Counted from the first letter of the stretch, positions 9,953-19,386 are shown. The stretch is 64,000 nucleotides of DNA from an uncultured Oscillospiraceae bacterium (GCA_902489475.1 CABUAH010000001.1:1-64000), one strand, 5' to 3'. Notes: a model not told the origin generated them from the sequence alone. A program made the numbers and translations.

Positions 9953-10669
9953 TTGGCAATGTGGAATCCTTGGCGTGGATGTAAAAGGATAAGTGAAGGA
10001 TGTAAATATTGCTATATACATAAAGGCGATTTCAAAAGAAATATAAACACTTCTGACGTTGTTAAAACTAAAGATTTTTATAAGCCAATTGAAAAATATA
10101 AGAACGGAAGCCTAAAAATAAAATCCGGAATAGTGTATACCTGTTTTTCTACCGATTTTTTGATTAAAGAAGCGGATGAGTGGCGGGAAGAATGTTTTAA
10201 AATGATGAATGAAAGATCTGATTTGACATTCTTGTTCTTAACTAAAAGAATTGAAAGATTTTTAAGCTGTATTCCAAAAGATTGGGGAGAAGGGTATGAC
10301 AATGTAGTAGTTTGCTGTACAGTTGAGAATCAGAGAAACGCAGACTTAAAGCTTTCTGTTTTTGACAGACTCCCGATAAAGCACAAGTGTATTACAGCAC
10401 AGCCTTTACTGGAACGCATAAATATTGAAAAGTATCTTAACGGTATAGAACTGGTAGTAGTCGGAGGGGAGTCTGACAAAAACGGACGACCACTTAACTT
10501 TGATTGGGTTCTTGATATAAGAGAGCAGTGCAAAAGACAAAATGTTGATTTTGAGTTTCGTCAGTGTGCAACTCATTTTATTAAAGATAATCGTCTATAT
10601 ACGATTCAGACAAAGAACTTGGCAAAGCAAGCAAAACTGGCAGGAATTGACTTGAAATTTCATAAATAG
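9953..10669 (+). CDS. DUF5131 / phage Gp37-Gp68 family protein
   Basis: A 238-aa protein whose N-terminus (AMWNPWRGCKRISEGC) and Cys pattern Cys10-x6-Cys17-x2-Cys20 are typical of the DUF5131 (Gp37/Gp68) family, found in phages and mobile islands and sometimes beside TcmP genes. The clustered cysteines and the LTKRIERF, CCTVENQ and GGESDKNGRP segments fit a predicted radical SAM-like barrel; its chemistry is not established. The open frame reaches a GTG at 9944, but AAAGGCGG at 9937-9944 is best spaced from TTG 9953, and homologues begin with this M-A-M-W type sequence. It sits between a transporter gene and nth with no phage genes nearby, and may be a lone acquired gene. Confidence 0.75.
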   Translation: MAMWNPWRGCKRISEGCKYCYIHKGDFKRNINTSDVVKTKDFYKPIEKYKNGSLKIKSGIVYTCFSTDFLIKEADEWREECFKMMNERSDLTFLFLTKRIERFLSCIPKDWGEGYDNVVVCCTVENQRNADLKLSVFDRLPIKHKCITAQPLLERINIEKYLNGIELVVVGGESDKNGRPLNFDWVLDIREQCKRQNVDFEFRQCATHFIKDNRLYTIQTKNLAKQAKLAGIDLKFHK

Positions 10670-10693
10670 AATTTATTGTACAGAGGTAATAAA

Positions 10694-11323
10694 ATGACAA
10701 AAAAAGAAAAAGCCGCCGAAGCGGTTAGACTTTTAAAAGAAAAATATCCGAATGCAAAATGCTCGCTTGAGTACAAACATCCTCATGAGCTTCTTATCGC
10801 AACACGTCTTTCAGCTCAGTGTACAGACGCTAGAGTGAATATTGTCACAAAGGATTTATTTCAAAGATTTAAATCTATTGACGATTTTGCAGACGCCGAT
10901 ATAGCTGAAATTGAGGAAATAGTAAAGCCCTGCGGACTTTATAAAACAAAGGCGAAGAGCATAAAGGAAATGTGTATTCAGCTCAGAGATGAATATGATT
11001 ACACACTTCCCGATACGATAGAAGAGCTTACTAAGCTTAGCGGAATCGGGCGCAAAACCGCAAACCTAATAGTCGGAGATATTTACCACAAGCCTGCTAT
11101 TGTAACGGATACTCATTGCATAAGAATATGCGGAAGACTCGGACTTACAAAAAACACAGAGCCTAAAAAGGTTGAGGATGACTTAAAGAAAGTAATTGAA
11201 CCCTATGAGGGCAATGATTTTTGTCACAGGCTTGTGCTTTTCGGAAGAGAAACCTGCAAAGCAAGGGGAGAAAAATGCAAAGAGTGCGAGCTTAGCGGAA
11301 TTTGTTCGTATATAAAAAGATGA
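10694..11323 (+). CDS. nth: Endonuclease III (base excision repair)
   Basis: A 209-aa DNA glycosylase/AP lyase that removes oxidised pyrimidines. The helix-hairpin-helix is LSGIGRKTANLIVGD with the catalytic Lys in the usual RKTA context, followed by the catalytic Asp in VTDTHCIRI. The C-terminal [4Fe-4S] cluster motif is complete as Cys-x6-Cys-x2-Cys-x5-Cys. An upstream TTG at 10676 would be in frame, but AGAGG at 10682-10686 is correctly spaced for ATG 10694. A strong terminator follows. Confidence 0.95.
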   Translation: MTKKEKAAEAVRLLKEKYPNAKCSLEYKHPHELLIATRLSAQCTDARVNIVTKDLFQRFKSIDDFADADIAEIEEIVKPCGLYKTKAKSIKEMCIQLRDEYDYTLPDTIEELTKLSGIGRKTANLIVGDIYHKPAIVTDTHCIRICGRLGLTKNTEPKKVEDDLKKVIEPYEGNDFCHRLVLFGRETCKARGEKCKECELSGICSYIKR

Positions 11324-11330
11324 AAAAATA

Positions 11331-11366
11331 AACCTTTCGGAATAAAAATTTCCGAAAGGTTTTTTC
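11331..11366 (+). terminator. Rho-independent terminator after nth
   Basis: AACCTTTCGGAA pairs perfectly with TTCCGAAAGGTT over a short AT loop and is followed by T6. Confidence 0.92.
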
Positions 11367-11447
11367 TTATTCTTTTTCAACTTACAGTTTATTTCATATG
11401 TATGTGATGCCTTTAATAAGTATTATCATTTATTTGAAATCGTATAG

Positions 11448-11972
11448 CTATAGCTGGATTTTTCCTTTTCGGTATCTTCCGAAAAATACGCCGTCATCTA
11501 CATATTTTTCGGTTTCTGATACCCACATCGGAAATTTTCCTGCTGACAAAGCTGTTTGACCGTTCAACATTCCTGTATGAAATGAAATATGTCTAAACTG
11601 TCTTAATACCAATTCCATTCTTGTATATCTGCAATGTTCAGGCCTTTCATATAACATTTCATCTGTAATAGAATCAAGATATTCTAAGGTCTTCTTTTCA
11701 ATACTCTCAAGGTATTCCAAAAGCATTTCATCTGATAATACTATGGAGCAGCTTTTATCAGGATCATCCATGCCTTCCTCGTGAAAGTCCGGTTCCACGT
11801 ATGAAAAAGGGTTGATAAACCACTTATCCGCTGAATGAAGTGCATGATATACCCATCTCCAGCATGGTGCACCACAGCATAATGCATCTCGATCGTATGT
11901 CTGAATAGAAGTTTTTATATTTAAGAAATTTGGTTTTACCATATCCTTGATAATCATACATAGTTCATTCAT
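11448..11972 (-). CDS. DinB-like superfamily protein
   Basis: A 174-aa protein resembling DinB/YfiT four-helix metal-binding proteins. His residues in HALHSADKW (about residue 45) and in RQFRHISFHTGML (about 130) are in positions that form the three-His metal site of this superfamily. Members include thiol-dependent transferases and damage-induced proteins; the function here is unknown. The ATG at 11972 has AGAAGG upstream. It is alone on the - strand between nth and the repeat protein, with no clear terminator. Confidence 0.7.
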   Translation of the reverse strand: MNELCMIIKDMVKPNFLNIKTSIQTYDRDALCCGAPCWRWVYHALHSADKWFINPFSYVEPDFHEEGMDDPDKSCSIVLSDEMLLEYLESIEKKTLEYLDSITDEMLYERPEHCRYTRMELVLRQFRHISFHTGMLNGQTALSAGKFPMWVSETEKYVDDGVFFGRYRKGKIQL

Positions 11973-12105
11973 AACAATACCTTCTTAATCTTTACTGGAG
12001 GTAAACCGTTTGCATCAGTCACTTATGTTATTTGTAATCATTGTCGAAAGTGTTTTGCAGAAATAAATCATCTTGAAGTAGACAATCTACCGAAAGGCTT
12101 TTTAT

Positions 12106-12528
12106 TTATTCTTCATCGTCTTGCGTTTTGCTCTCGGACGGAGATTCATAATTAATTACATCGCTTGAAGTGTAGACCTTTAAATTGTTGCGGTTTTTAT
12201 AAGCATTAACCTTTTCTGATGCAAAGTCTTTTATTTGTGATCCTGCTTCATGCAGTTCTTCGCCGACGCTTTTGGCAAAATCTTTTACAACAGGAGCGTT
12301 CTTCTTAGCAAAATCCGATACCTTATCAGCACCTTTTTTAGCTAGATCAATTGCTTTCGGAGCGTTTTCTTTGGCGAAGCTTGTTGCTTTATCAGCTCCT
12401 TTTTTGGCGAAATCAACCGCCTTAGGAGCTTTTTCTTTCGCAAATTCCGCACCTTTTTTTGCACCCTCGGAAAGCTTTTCTTCAGCGCTTTTGAAAAACT
12501 TTTTAAAATCCTTTTTGTAATCCGACAA
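12106..12528 (-). CDS. Lys/Ala-rich amphipathic repeat protein (apolipoprotein/LEA-like)
   Basis: A 140-aa soluble protein dominated by near-identical 22-residue repeats of the form KKGADKxxxFAKExAPKAxD, each predicted to be amphipathic helix with Lys on one face. Such 11/22-mer repeats occur in LEA-like, apolipoprotein-like and YtxH-type stress proteins; no specific family was recognised. The start is TTG at 12528, supported by GGAGGAG about 7 nt upstream and an ideal promoter at 12561-12589. The last 30 residues are acidic and lack the repeat. It is transcribed divergently from secA. The antisense frame over the repeats is a low-complexity shadow. Confidence 0.75.
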   Translation of the reverse strand: MSDYKKDFKKFFKSAEEKLSEGAKKGAEFAKEKAPKAVDFAKKGADKATSFAKENAPKAIDLAKKGADKVSDFAKKNAPVVKDFAKSVGEELHEAGSQIKDFASEKVNAYKNRNNLKVYTSSDVINYESPSESKTQDDEE

Positions 12529-12560
12529 GATTATCTCCTCCTTGCTGTATACTTATATAT

Positions 12561-12589
12561 ATTATATTACTTTGACAGAGCAATGTCAA
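12561..12589 (-). promoter_or_regulatory. SigA promoter of the repeat protein
   Basis: On the - strand, TTGACA (12589-12584), a 17-bp spacer and TATAAT (12566-12561). Both hexamers match consensus exactly, suggesting strong expression. Confidence 0.85.
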
Positions 12590-12653
12590 ATAAAAACAGA
12601 TTTTTTACGGCGGTATTTATTTGCTCAAAAGTGTTTTATGTTCAAAATTTTAT

Positions 12654-12682
12654 TTGACTTATCTCTGTATTTGATGTATAAT
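12654..12682 (+). promoter_or_regulatory. SigA promoter of secA
   Basis: TTGACT, a 17-bp spacer and TATAAT; the start site would be near 12690, about 45 nt before the secA ATG. It is divergent from the promoter at 12561-12589 with about 65 bp between the -35 boxes. Confidence 0.88.
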
Positions 12683-12733
12683 GTAAGTTGTATAGTTGTC
12701 TATACTTAATATATTTAAGGTGGAAAACAGAAA

Positions 12734-15454
12734 ATGAGTTTAATGGACAAAATATTTGGAAACTACAGTAAAAAAGAACTTAAAAGAATAGACCCGATTT
12801 TAAATAAGGTTTTGAATCTTGAGGAAGAATACAAGGCGCTGTCCGATAATGAGCTTAGGGCAAAAACCGATGAATTTAAAGCAAGAATTGAAAGCGGCGA
12901 AACGCTTGACGATGTGCTTCCGGAAGCGCTTGCAGCTTGCCGTGAGGCAGCGGACAGGGTATTGGGCAAACGACCGTTCCCTGTGCAGATAATCGGAGCG
13001 ATAGTTTTGCATCAGGGAAGAATTGCCGAGATGAAAACAGGTGAAGGTAAAACCTTAGTTGCTTGTCTTGCGTCGTATCTCAATGCGCTGAACGGAAAGG
13101 GCGTTCATGTTGTAACGGTAAACGACTATCTTGCAAAGTTCCAAAGCGAGGAAATGGGAAAGGTATACCGTTTCATGGGGCTTTCAATCGGATGCATACT
13201 GCATGATTTGAACAACGATGAAAGACGTGCGGCATATGCTTGTGATATAACATATGGTACAAACAACGAATTTGGTTTTGACTATCTTCGTGATAACATG
13301 GTTATTTATAAAAAGGACAAGGTCCAAAGGGAGCACGCTTTTGCTATTGTCGATGAGGTTGACTCGATTCTTATCGACGAGGCGAGAACTCCGCTTATCA
13401 TTTCGGGAAGAGGAGATAAGTCTACCGAACTTTATTCATTAGCTGACCGTTTCGCAAAGAGCCTTACAGCAACAAAGGTTGTAGAGCTTGATACAAAGGC
13501 TGATAACGACGAGGTTGATGCGGACTATATTATTGACGAAAAAGCAAAGACTGCAACAATCACAAAAAACGGTGTTAAAAAGGCTGAAAAGGCGTTTAAT
13601 CTTGAAAATCTTATGGATTCAGAGAATGTAACGCTTCTTCATCACATTAACCAAGCGCTTAAAGCAAACGGCGTTATGAAAAGGGATATTGATTATGTCG
13701 TAAAAGACGGCGAAGTAATAATCGTTGACGAATTTACAGGACGACTTATGATAGGAAGACGTTTTAACGATGGACTTCATCAGGCAATAGAAGCAAAAGA
13801 GGGAGTAAAGGTTGCTCACGAGTCAAAAACAATCGCAACAATTACATTCCAAAACTACTTCCGTCTTTACCACAAGCTTTCGGGTATGACCGGTACAGCT
13901 ATGACCGAAGAGGACGAGTTTAAGGAAATCTATAAGCTTGACGTTATTGAGGTTCCGACAAACAAGCCTGTTATTCGTATTGACTATCCGGACGTTATAT
14001 ATAAAACCGAAAAGGCAAAGTTTAATGCTGTAATTGACAAAATAGTTGAATGCCATGAAAAGGGACAGCCTGTTCTGGTCGGAACAATTTCTATTGAAAA
14101 ATCGGAGCTTTTGTCAAGAATGCTTAAAAACCGAGGTGTTAAACATAATGTCCTCAATGCAAAACATCACGCAAGAGAGGCTGAAATTGTCGCACAGGCA
14201 GGTAAATTCGGTGCAGTAACCATTGCTACCAATATGGCAGGACGTGGAACGGATATTATGCTCGGCGGTAATGCGGAATATCTTGCAACAGCGGATCTTA
14301 AGAAGATGGAAATAGATGATGATGTTATCAATGAAGCGACGGGATTTGCTGAAACTGATAACGAAGAAGTACTGTCTGTGAGAGAAAAGTACAGAGAGCT
14401 TTATGAAAAGTATTCTGCTGAATGCAAAGAAAAAGCAATTGATGTAAAGAATGCCGGCGGACTTATGATAATAGGTACTGAGAGGCATGAGTCAAGGCGA
14501 ATCGACAACCAGTTAAGAGGACGTGCCGGACGTCAGGGAGATGAGGGCGGATCTATTTTCTTCCTATCTCTTGAAGATGATCTTATGCGTTTGTTCGGCG
14601 GTGAGAGAATTCAGACGATGATGAATACCTTAAAGGTTGACGAAGATATGCCGATACAATCTAGGATGCTTTCAAATGTAATTGAATCATCTCAGAAAAA
14701 GGTCGAGGGCAGAAACTTCAATATAAGAAAGAACGTATTAAACTATGACGATGTTATGAATACCCAGAGGGAAATCATTTACTCACAGCGTTCTACGGTG
14801 CTTGAGGGAGAGGATATTCACGACAAGATTTTAAAGATGATCACCGATTATGTTACTGATTCGGTAAATACATATATTGTCGATGAGGACGTTCATGACA
14901 ACTGGAACTTAAAGGGACTCCGTGATCACCTCATGGGTCTTATAACGACTGAAAATGATTTCAAGTACGATGCAGTTGAGCTTGACAGCGTTTCAAAACA
15001 GGATATAATTGATGAGTTAAGCAACCGTGCGCTTGAAAAGTATGCTAAGCGTGAAGAAGAACTTACACCGAAGATTTTAAGAGAGCTTGAGAGAATCATT
15101 CTCTTGAAAGTTGTAGATACAAAGTGGATGGCTCATATCGACGATATGGATGAGTTAAAGCGTGGAATTAGCCTTAGAGCATACGGAAATAAGAATCCTG
15201 TTGTAGAATACCGTATCGAAGGATTTGATATGTTTGACGCAATGATTGCATCTATCTGTGAAGATACAATAAGAATGCTCTTTACGGTAAAGGTAAAGAC
15301 GCAGGAAGAGCCTAAGAGAGAGCAGGTTTTAAAGGCTAATCCTGTTAAGGGTGATGGCTCGCTTCAGGGTGGAGTAAGAAAGAAAAAGGTCGGAAGAAAC
15401 GATCCTTGCCCATGCGGAAGCGGCAAAAAGTATAAGCATTGCTGCGGAAGATAA
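12734..15454 (+). CDS. secA: Preprotein translocase motor ATPase SecA
   Basis: A 906-aa DEAD-like motor that drives secretory proteins through SecYEG. Walker A is in [11 protein letters not shown] near residue 103, and the [15 protein letters not shown]alker B region lies near 210. The preprotein cross-linking domain follows, then the second motor domain with [13 protein letters not shown] and the [11 protein letters not shown] motif. The C-terminus ends with an intact SEC-C zinc motif ([14 protein letters not shown]), which in housekeeping SecA binds zinc and chaperone or ribosome. Full length with no insertions. AAGGTGG precedes the ATG, and a hairpin lies after the stop. Confidence 0.98.
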   Translation: MSLMDKIFGNYSKKELKRIDPILNKVLNLEEEYKALSDNELRAKTDEFKARIESGETLDDVLPEALAACREAADRVLGKRPFPVQIIGAIVLHQGRIAEMKTGEGKTLVACLASYLNALNGKGVHVVTVNDYLAKFQSEEMGKVYRFMGLSIGCILHDLNNDERRAAYACDITYGTNNEFGFDYLRDNMVIYKKDKVQREHAFAIVDEVDSILIDEARTPLIISGRGDKSTELYSLADRFAKSLTATKVVELDTKADNDEVDADYIIDEKAKTATITKNGVKKAEKAFNLENLMDSENVTLLHHINQALKANGVMKRDIDYVVKDGEVIIVDEFTGRLMIGRRFNDGLHQAIEAKEGVKVAHESKTIATITFQNYFRLYHKLSGMTGTAMTEEDEFKEIYKLDVIEVPTNKPVIRIDYPDVIYKTEKAKFNAVIDKIVECHEKGQPVLVGTISIEKSELLSRMLKNRGVKHNVLNAKHHAREAEIVAQAGKFGAVTIATNMAGRGTDIMLGGNAEYLATADLKKMEIDDDVINEATGFAETDNEEVLSVREKYRELYEKYSAECKEKAIDVKNAGGLMIIGTERHESRRIDNQLRGRAGRQGDEGGSIFFLSLEDDLMRLFGGERIQTMMNTLKVDEDMPIQSRMLSNVIESSQKKVEGRNFNIRKNVLNYDDVMNTQREIIYSQRSTVLEGEDIHDKILKMITDYVTDSVNTYIVDEDVHDNWNLKGLRDHLMGLITTENDFKYDAVELDSVSKQDIIDELSNRALEKYAKREEELTPKILRELERIILLKVVDTKWMAHIDDMDELKRGISLRAYGNKNPVVEYRIEGFDMFDAMIASICEDTIRMLFTVKVKTQEEPKREQVLKANPVKGDGSLQGGVRKKKVGRNDPCPCGSGKKYKHCCGR

Positions 15455-15466
15455 AAAATATATTAA

Positions 15467-15501
15467 AAAGAGCAAAAGTTTTAAATACACTTTTGCTCTT
15501 T
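15467..15501 (+). terminator. Hairpin terminator after secA
   Basis: AAAGAGCAAAAGT pairs with ACTTTTGCTCTTT over a short loop. The T run after it is short, so read-through into the phosphatase gene is possible. Confidence 0.65.
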
Positions 15502-15523
15502 AGTTATTGTTTGGAGAAAAACT

Positions 15524-16315
15524 ATGATACTCAGTAGAAAAATAGAACTAGACGGTGCGCCGAATACACGTGATCTTGGCGGAATTATTACTGCTGACGG
15601 CAGAAAAATAAAGCAGGGATTGCTTTTCAGAAGCGGAGATTTATCATCGCTGAGCAAAAATGACATCAAAACGCTTGAGGGGTATAATGTTTCGCTTGTT
15701 ATTGATTTAAGAACAGAAACTGAGCGAAGCGGAAGTCCTGATAAGCAGCTTAAAGGAGCAAGAGAGGTTAATTTTAAGGTTGTTAATGAGGAAACGCTTG
15801 GTATTACGAAAGGCGGCGATAATTCAGTCGGTGCGCTGATTAAAATACTTGAAAAAGAAAGCTTTGATATAGTTCCGTTTATGACGGCAATGTACAAAAC
15901 AATTATAGAAAGCGACGCTGCAGCTTTGGCATACAGGAATTTTTTTAAGGAAATTTTATCAAACGAAAAGGGAGCAGCGATTTGGCATTGCTCGGCAGGA
16001 AAGGACCGTGCGGGAATAGCTACAGCATTTATACTAATGGCGCTTGGCGTTGACAGAGAAACAGTTATAGAAGACTATCTTTTGACAAATCAATTTGCAG
16101 GTAAAAAACTGCTTGAAATTATAAAACTCAAAACAGATGATGCTGATGTAGTAAAAAAAGCGGATGTTATGTTGTCGGTACATAGAGATTATATCGAAAG
16201 CGTTTACAAGGCGATAGATAAGCTTGGCGGTGAAGAGCGGTTTTTATCAGACCGATTGGGTGTCGGAGAAACTGAAATTAAAGCTCTTAAGAAAAGGTAT
16301 CTTTGCGATATATAA
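15524..16315 (+). CDS. Tyrosine-protein phosphatase (Y_phosphatase3 type)
   Basis: A 263-aa phosphatase with the Cys-x5-Arg signature HCSAGKDRAG near residue 154, in which the Cys attacks the phosphate. The N-terminus has the conserved NTRDLGG segment and the FRSGDLSSL stretch typical of this family, which includes tyrosine and lipid phosphatases such as LipA of Listeria. No signal peptide, so cytosolic unless exported another way. GGAGAAAA precedes the ATG, and a strong terminator follows 5 nt after the stop. Confidence 0.9.
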   Translation: MILSRKIELDGAPNTRDLGGIITADGRKIKQGLLFRSGDLSSLSKNDIKTLEGYNVSLVIDLRTETERSGSPDKQLKGAREVNFKVVNEETLGITKGGDNSVGALIKILEKESFDIVPFMTAMYKTIIESDAAALAYRNFFKEILSNEKGAAIWHCSAGKDRAGIATAFILMALGVDRETVIEDYLLTNQFAGKKLLEIIKLKTDDADVVKKADVMLSVHRDYIESVYKAIDKLGGEERFLSDRLGVGETEIKALKKRYLCDI

Positions 16316-16320
16316 AAATA

Positions 16321-16349
16321 AGCGGTACAGCAATTTGTACCGCTTTTTT
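16321..16349 (+). terminator. Rho-independent terminator after the phosphatase gene
   Basis: AGCGGTACA pairs with TGTACCGCT over a 6-nt loop, followed by T6. Confidence 0.9.
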
Positions 16350-16354
16350 GTTTA

Positions 16355-16609
16355 TTACCACTTTTTGGGAACTGATGGACAGAATGCTTTTTTCTTTAGC
16401 GCACGAAGTTCAACATAACAGCCACACCTTCTGCACATTCCGTTTACAAGCTCATCGCAGTTACTGCAAATCTCAAGCCTTTGCTTGTAGACAAGTTCGG
16501 TAACTCTTTTTTCTTCGGGATAGTTTTTAATGTATAAAGAAAGCGATGTGAAGAACTCGTCTTTGTCCATGTCCTCGATAAGACATTTTCGACATACTTT
16601 ACTTATCAT
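16355..16609 (-). CDS. Small zinc-ribbon protein (DUF6171-like)
   Basis: An 84-aa protein with paired cysteines: VCRKC near the N-terminus, ICSNC in the middle, MCRRCGC and a final FC near the C-terminus. This pattern suggests one or two zinc sites and resembles small clostridial DUF6171 proteins. A longer frame opens at 16636, but the ATG at 16609 overlaps the arabinofuranosidase stop codon as ATGA, the usual sign of translational coupling, so I chose it. Function unknown; the coupling with the GH51 gene is the only clue. Confidence 0.6.
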   Translation of the reverse strand: MISKVCRKCLIEDMDKDEFFTSLSLYIKNYPEEKRVTELVYKQRLEICSNCDELVNGMCRRCGCYVELRALKKKAFCPSVPKKW

Positions 16610-18081
16610 TTGAACTGTACCGAAACAACCGAGCATCGAGGTACTATAATCTCAGAGTTGTCGTTTTCACACTTGAATCCATTATAGTTTTTGAGGGTAA
16701 CTTTTTCATCTTCACCGAAATCGTTATAGTCACACGGGCTTTGAGATGTTATTATTTGAGATAAAACAATATCTCCTTCGTTTACTTTTATTGTAATATC
16801 ATCCTCTAAAGAACAGTTTGAGATAGTCGCAAATATTCCTTTCTCACTTTCGGTCACAGAACATGAAAGAGCAGGAAGAGATGTGCTTTCGTCACCTGTT
16901 ACGACTTGTGAAATCTCGCTGTACACAAGCCTTGCATCGTGATGAGGCTTAAACATTTTAAACACATAAAAAGTCGGAGTTTTCAGCATCTCTGCGCCGT
17001 CCGTCAAAACGACTGATTGAAGTACGTTTACTGCCTGTGCAATATTCGCCATTTCGACGGTATCGCTGTGTTGATTGAATATATTCAAGTTTATCGCTGC
17101 AACAATAGCGTCACGCATAGAATTTTGCTGATACAAAAATCCCGGATTAGTACCCGGCTCGACATCACACCAGACTCCCCATTCATCTACAAAAAGCTTA
17201 ACTCGCCCATCTTTATCATACTTTTTCATTATTTCAGAATGCTTTGAGATAATATCGTCCATGTAAAGCGTTCGTGATATTGTGCTGTAATACTCTGAAT
17301 CAGAAAATTCGGTTGCCGAGCCTTTTTTATCCCAATTTCCTGTCGGAAGGGTGTAGTAGTGGAGAGAAATTGCGTTAAGATGCCAGTTTGGATCAAGCTT
17401 TTGCATAAGCTTTTCGGTCCAGTTGTAATCGTCCGCATTAGGTCCGCAGGCTACTTTATAAAGTACGTTTCCGCTCAGGTTTTTGCAAAAGCTTTGGTAA
17501 TTTCGGTAAACATCGCAATAGTATTCAGGAGTCATGCTTCCGCCGCATCCCCAGCTTTCGTTTCCAATTCCGAAATATTTTATTTTCCAAGGCTTTTCTC
17601 TGCCGTTTTTCTTTCTGAGTGTTGACATTTCACTTTCACCGTTAAATGTCATGTATTCAATCCATTCGCTCATTTCCTGAACGGTTCCGCTTCCCATGTT
17701 GCCGGCAATATACGGTTCGCATTCCAGTTGTTCGCAAAGTTCTAAAAACTCATGAGTACCGAATGAGTTGTCCTCAACAGTACCGCCCCAGTTTGTGTTT
17801 ACCATTTTTTTGCGTTCATCAGGGCGTCCTATACCGTCTTTCCAATGATATTCGTCAGCAAAACATCCGCCGGGCCAACGAAGCACAGGAATTCCTATTT
17901 CCAAAAGAGCATTTACAACGTCCGTCCGCATACCGTTTTTATTTGGTATTGCGGAATCCTTTCCTACAAAAATACCGTCATAAATACATCTACCCAAGTG
18001 CTCGGAAAAATGACCGTAAATATTTTTATTAACCTTTGAAAGCTTTTTGCTTCTGTCAATTGTAAGTTCTGCGTATTTCAT
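16606..18081 (-). CDS. Alpha-L-arabinofuranosidase, GH51
   Basis: A 491-aa glycoside hydrolase without signal peptide that would release arabinose from imported arabino-oligosaccharides. The N-terminus (IYGHFSEHLGRCIYDG) and RWPGGCFADEYHW are GH51 hallmarks. The acid/base Glu lies in FGIGNESWGCGG (about residue 175) and the nucleophile Glu in FVDEWGVW (about 295). The last 130 residues form the beta-sandwich domain of this family. The frame is open to 18147, but ATG 18081 has AAGGAG just upstream and matches family starts. A repeat element lies directly upstream (18116-18255) and the zinc-ribbon gene overlaps the stop. It suggests use of plant cell-wall hemicellulose. Confidence 0.93.
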   Translation of the reverse strand: MKYAELTIDRSKKLSKVNKNIYGHFSEHLGRCIYDGIFVGKDSAIPNKNGMRTDVVNALLEIGIPVLRWPGGCFADEYHWKDGIGRPDERKKMVNTNWGGTVEDNSFGTHEFLELCEQLECEPYIAGNMGSGTVQEMSEWIEYMTFNGESEMSTLRKKNGREKPWKIKYFGIGNESWGCGGSMTPEYYCDVYRNYQSFCKNLSGNVLYKVACGPNADDYNWTEKLMQKLDPNWHLNAISLHYYTLPTGNWDKKGSATEFSDSEYYSTISRTLYMDDIISKHSEIMKKYDKDGRVKLFVDEWGVWCDVEPGTNPGFLYQQNSMRDAIVAAINLNIFNQHSDTVEMANIAQAVNVLQSVVLTDGAEMLKTPTFYVFKMFKPHHDARLVYSEISQVVTGDESTSLPALSCSVTESEKGIFATISNCSLEDDITIKVNEGDIVLSQIITSQSPCDYNDFGEDEKVTLKNYNGFKCENDNSEIIVPRCSVVSVQFK

Positions 18082-18115
18082 ATCATTCTCCTTGTTGATA
18101 GTTAAACCTTTAAGT

Positions 18116-18255
18116 TTCAATAAGGGGCGCCGCCCGTCATTTAACAAGTGAACGAGGGACGAAGCCGCTTAGGGTTTCAGTAGGGGATTTAAGCCCCTGC
18201 TGAAAGACGTAGATGACCGCCGCATAAGAGGCTGGGGTCATCCGTTCACGGTTAT
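18116..18255 (-). repeat. Palindromic repeat element, copy 1 (inverted relative to 59686)
   Basis: About 140 bp that, read on the - strand, matches 59686-59826 over its full length at roughly 85% identity by eye. It consists of several adjacent hairpins, the clearest being a TTTCAG...CTGAAA stem around 18180. No open frame. It lies between the GH51 and PAP2-M15 genes, and its end supplies the last codons and stop of the PAP2-M15 gene. Its hairpin-only structure suggests a miniature mobile element, perhaps of the IS200/IS605 palindrome-associated type. Confidence 0.75.
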
Positions 18256-19386
18256 ATCGAAATGCTGATAGTCCTTTGAACCGTTTGTCCAATCTCCGCC
18301 CCATTCAAATCCATATGATTTAAAAATACGAACGCAATAATCACGGCTATCAAGCTTATGAGGAAAGTTCTTTGTTCGATCGGCATATTCTTTTGAAGCC
18401 GAAGGCAGAACCTTATCGTTTTGTATATAAGGATTATAAAGCGGATTTATATCTATTGCAAGTCCCTTTGCGTGGTTTGAAAGAATGTCGGTATTTGCTA
18501 TTGTTCTGTAGCAAAACGCAGAGGAGTTGTTGTCTTCCATGCTTTTTTCATCATCTGCGCCATATTCATCTATAAGACGTATCTTTTCAATTTCATATCC
18601 CTTTTCATAAAGCTTTTTAAATATTTTTAACAGCTTTTTTGAAATAAGCCTGCTTGCAATCAGCTCACCTGCTTGCTCCGTTCCGTTAAAGTCTATGTAT
18701 TTGACTTTTATATAGTGGAGCATATTCCTTTTGATTTTTGTATTTTCTTTAAAAGAAATTCCGTTTATTTTTGAGAAAATTTTATCGCTTATCGGAGCGC
18801 AAGAGAATCCGTCTGACAAAACAAAGCCTTTTTGGCTTTTGTAAATATTACGTCTGTAAGAATCAAAGACATGAGGGTAAATTATCTTTAATATTACAAG
18901 CGAAACTATAACGCCGAAAATACATCCCGTTAGTACATCAGTAAAATAGTGAACGCAGAAATATATTCTTGAAAATGCGATTAGAAATGCTAATACGAAA
19001 GCAGGCTTTCCGAGCTTTTTGTTTTGCAGGTGAATCGCCGTCGCACATGCAAACGATGAAGCTGAGTGACCCGACGGAAATGAAAATCCGGTTGGGGGAG
19101 TTATTACAGTTGTAATCCAAGGATATGTTTCAAATGGACGCTGCCTGCAAAACAGATTTTTTAAAACCACATCATTTAAAATCCATTCGGTTATAAGGCA
19201 GATAAGCGTTATAACACCTATTTTTCTTGTTTTTCTAAAGGCTAAAAGCAAAAGGCAAATTACTATCCAGCATACGCCCGAATTGCCGATTGCAGAGAAT
19301 ACAGCCATAAAAAAACTAAGAGTACTGTTCCTTATGTCAAGCATAAGATTTAAGAAAAACATATCTATTTGACTGATGATTTCCAT
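18238..19386 (-). CDS. Membrane PAP2 phosphatase fused to a peptidase M15-like domain
   Basis: A 382-aa fusion. Residues 1-170 are a multi-helix PAP2 lipid phosphatase with all three motifs: KNLFCRQRP, FPSGHSAS and SRIYFCVHYFTD, as in undecaprenyl-pyrophosphate or phosphatidylglycerophosphate phosphatases. Residues about 200-382 resemble M15 D,L-endopeptidase/carboxypeptidases, with the zinc-site pattern SNHAKGLAIDIN and a late DYQHFDI. Both activities belong to cell-wall metabolism at the outer face of the membrane. A promoter is visible upstream (19419-19447). The last four residues (TVNG) and the TGA lie inside the repeat element. The start ATG has AAAGGAT upstream. Confidence 0.82.
   Translation of the reverse strand: MEIISQIDMFFLNLMLDIRNSTLSFFMAVFSAIGNSGVCWIVICLLLLAFRKTRKIGVITLICLITEWILNDVVLKNLFCRQRPFETYPWITTVITPPTGFSFPSGHSASSFACATAIHLQNKKLGKPAFVLAFLIAFSRIYFCVHYFTDVLTGCIFGVIVSLVILKIIYPHVFDSYRRNIYKSQKGFVLSDGFSCAPISDKIFSKINGISFKENTKIKRNMLHYIKVKYIDFNGTEQAGELIASRLISKKLLKIFKKLYEKGYEIEKIRLIDEYGADDEKSMEDNNSSAFCYRTIANTDILSNHAKGLAIDINPLYNPYIQNDKVLPSASKEYADRTKNFPHKLDSRDYCVRIFKSYGFEWGGDWTNGSKDYQHFDITVNG

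Noticed and set aside
9944..10669. DUF5131 gene as evidence of a prophage
   Set aside because: No integrase, structural or lysis genes flank it; neighbours are ordinary chromosomal genes.
12272..12520. 82-aa frame on the + strand opposite the repeat protein
   Set aside because: Its Ala/Phe/Ser repeats are the mirror of the Lys/Ala repeats, and it has no promoter or ribosome binding site.
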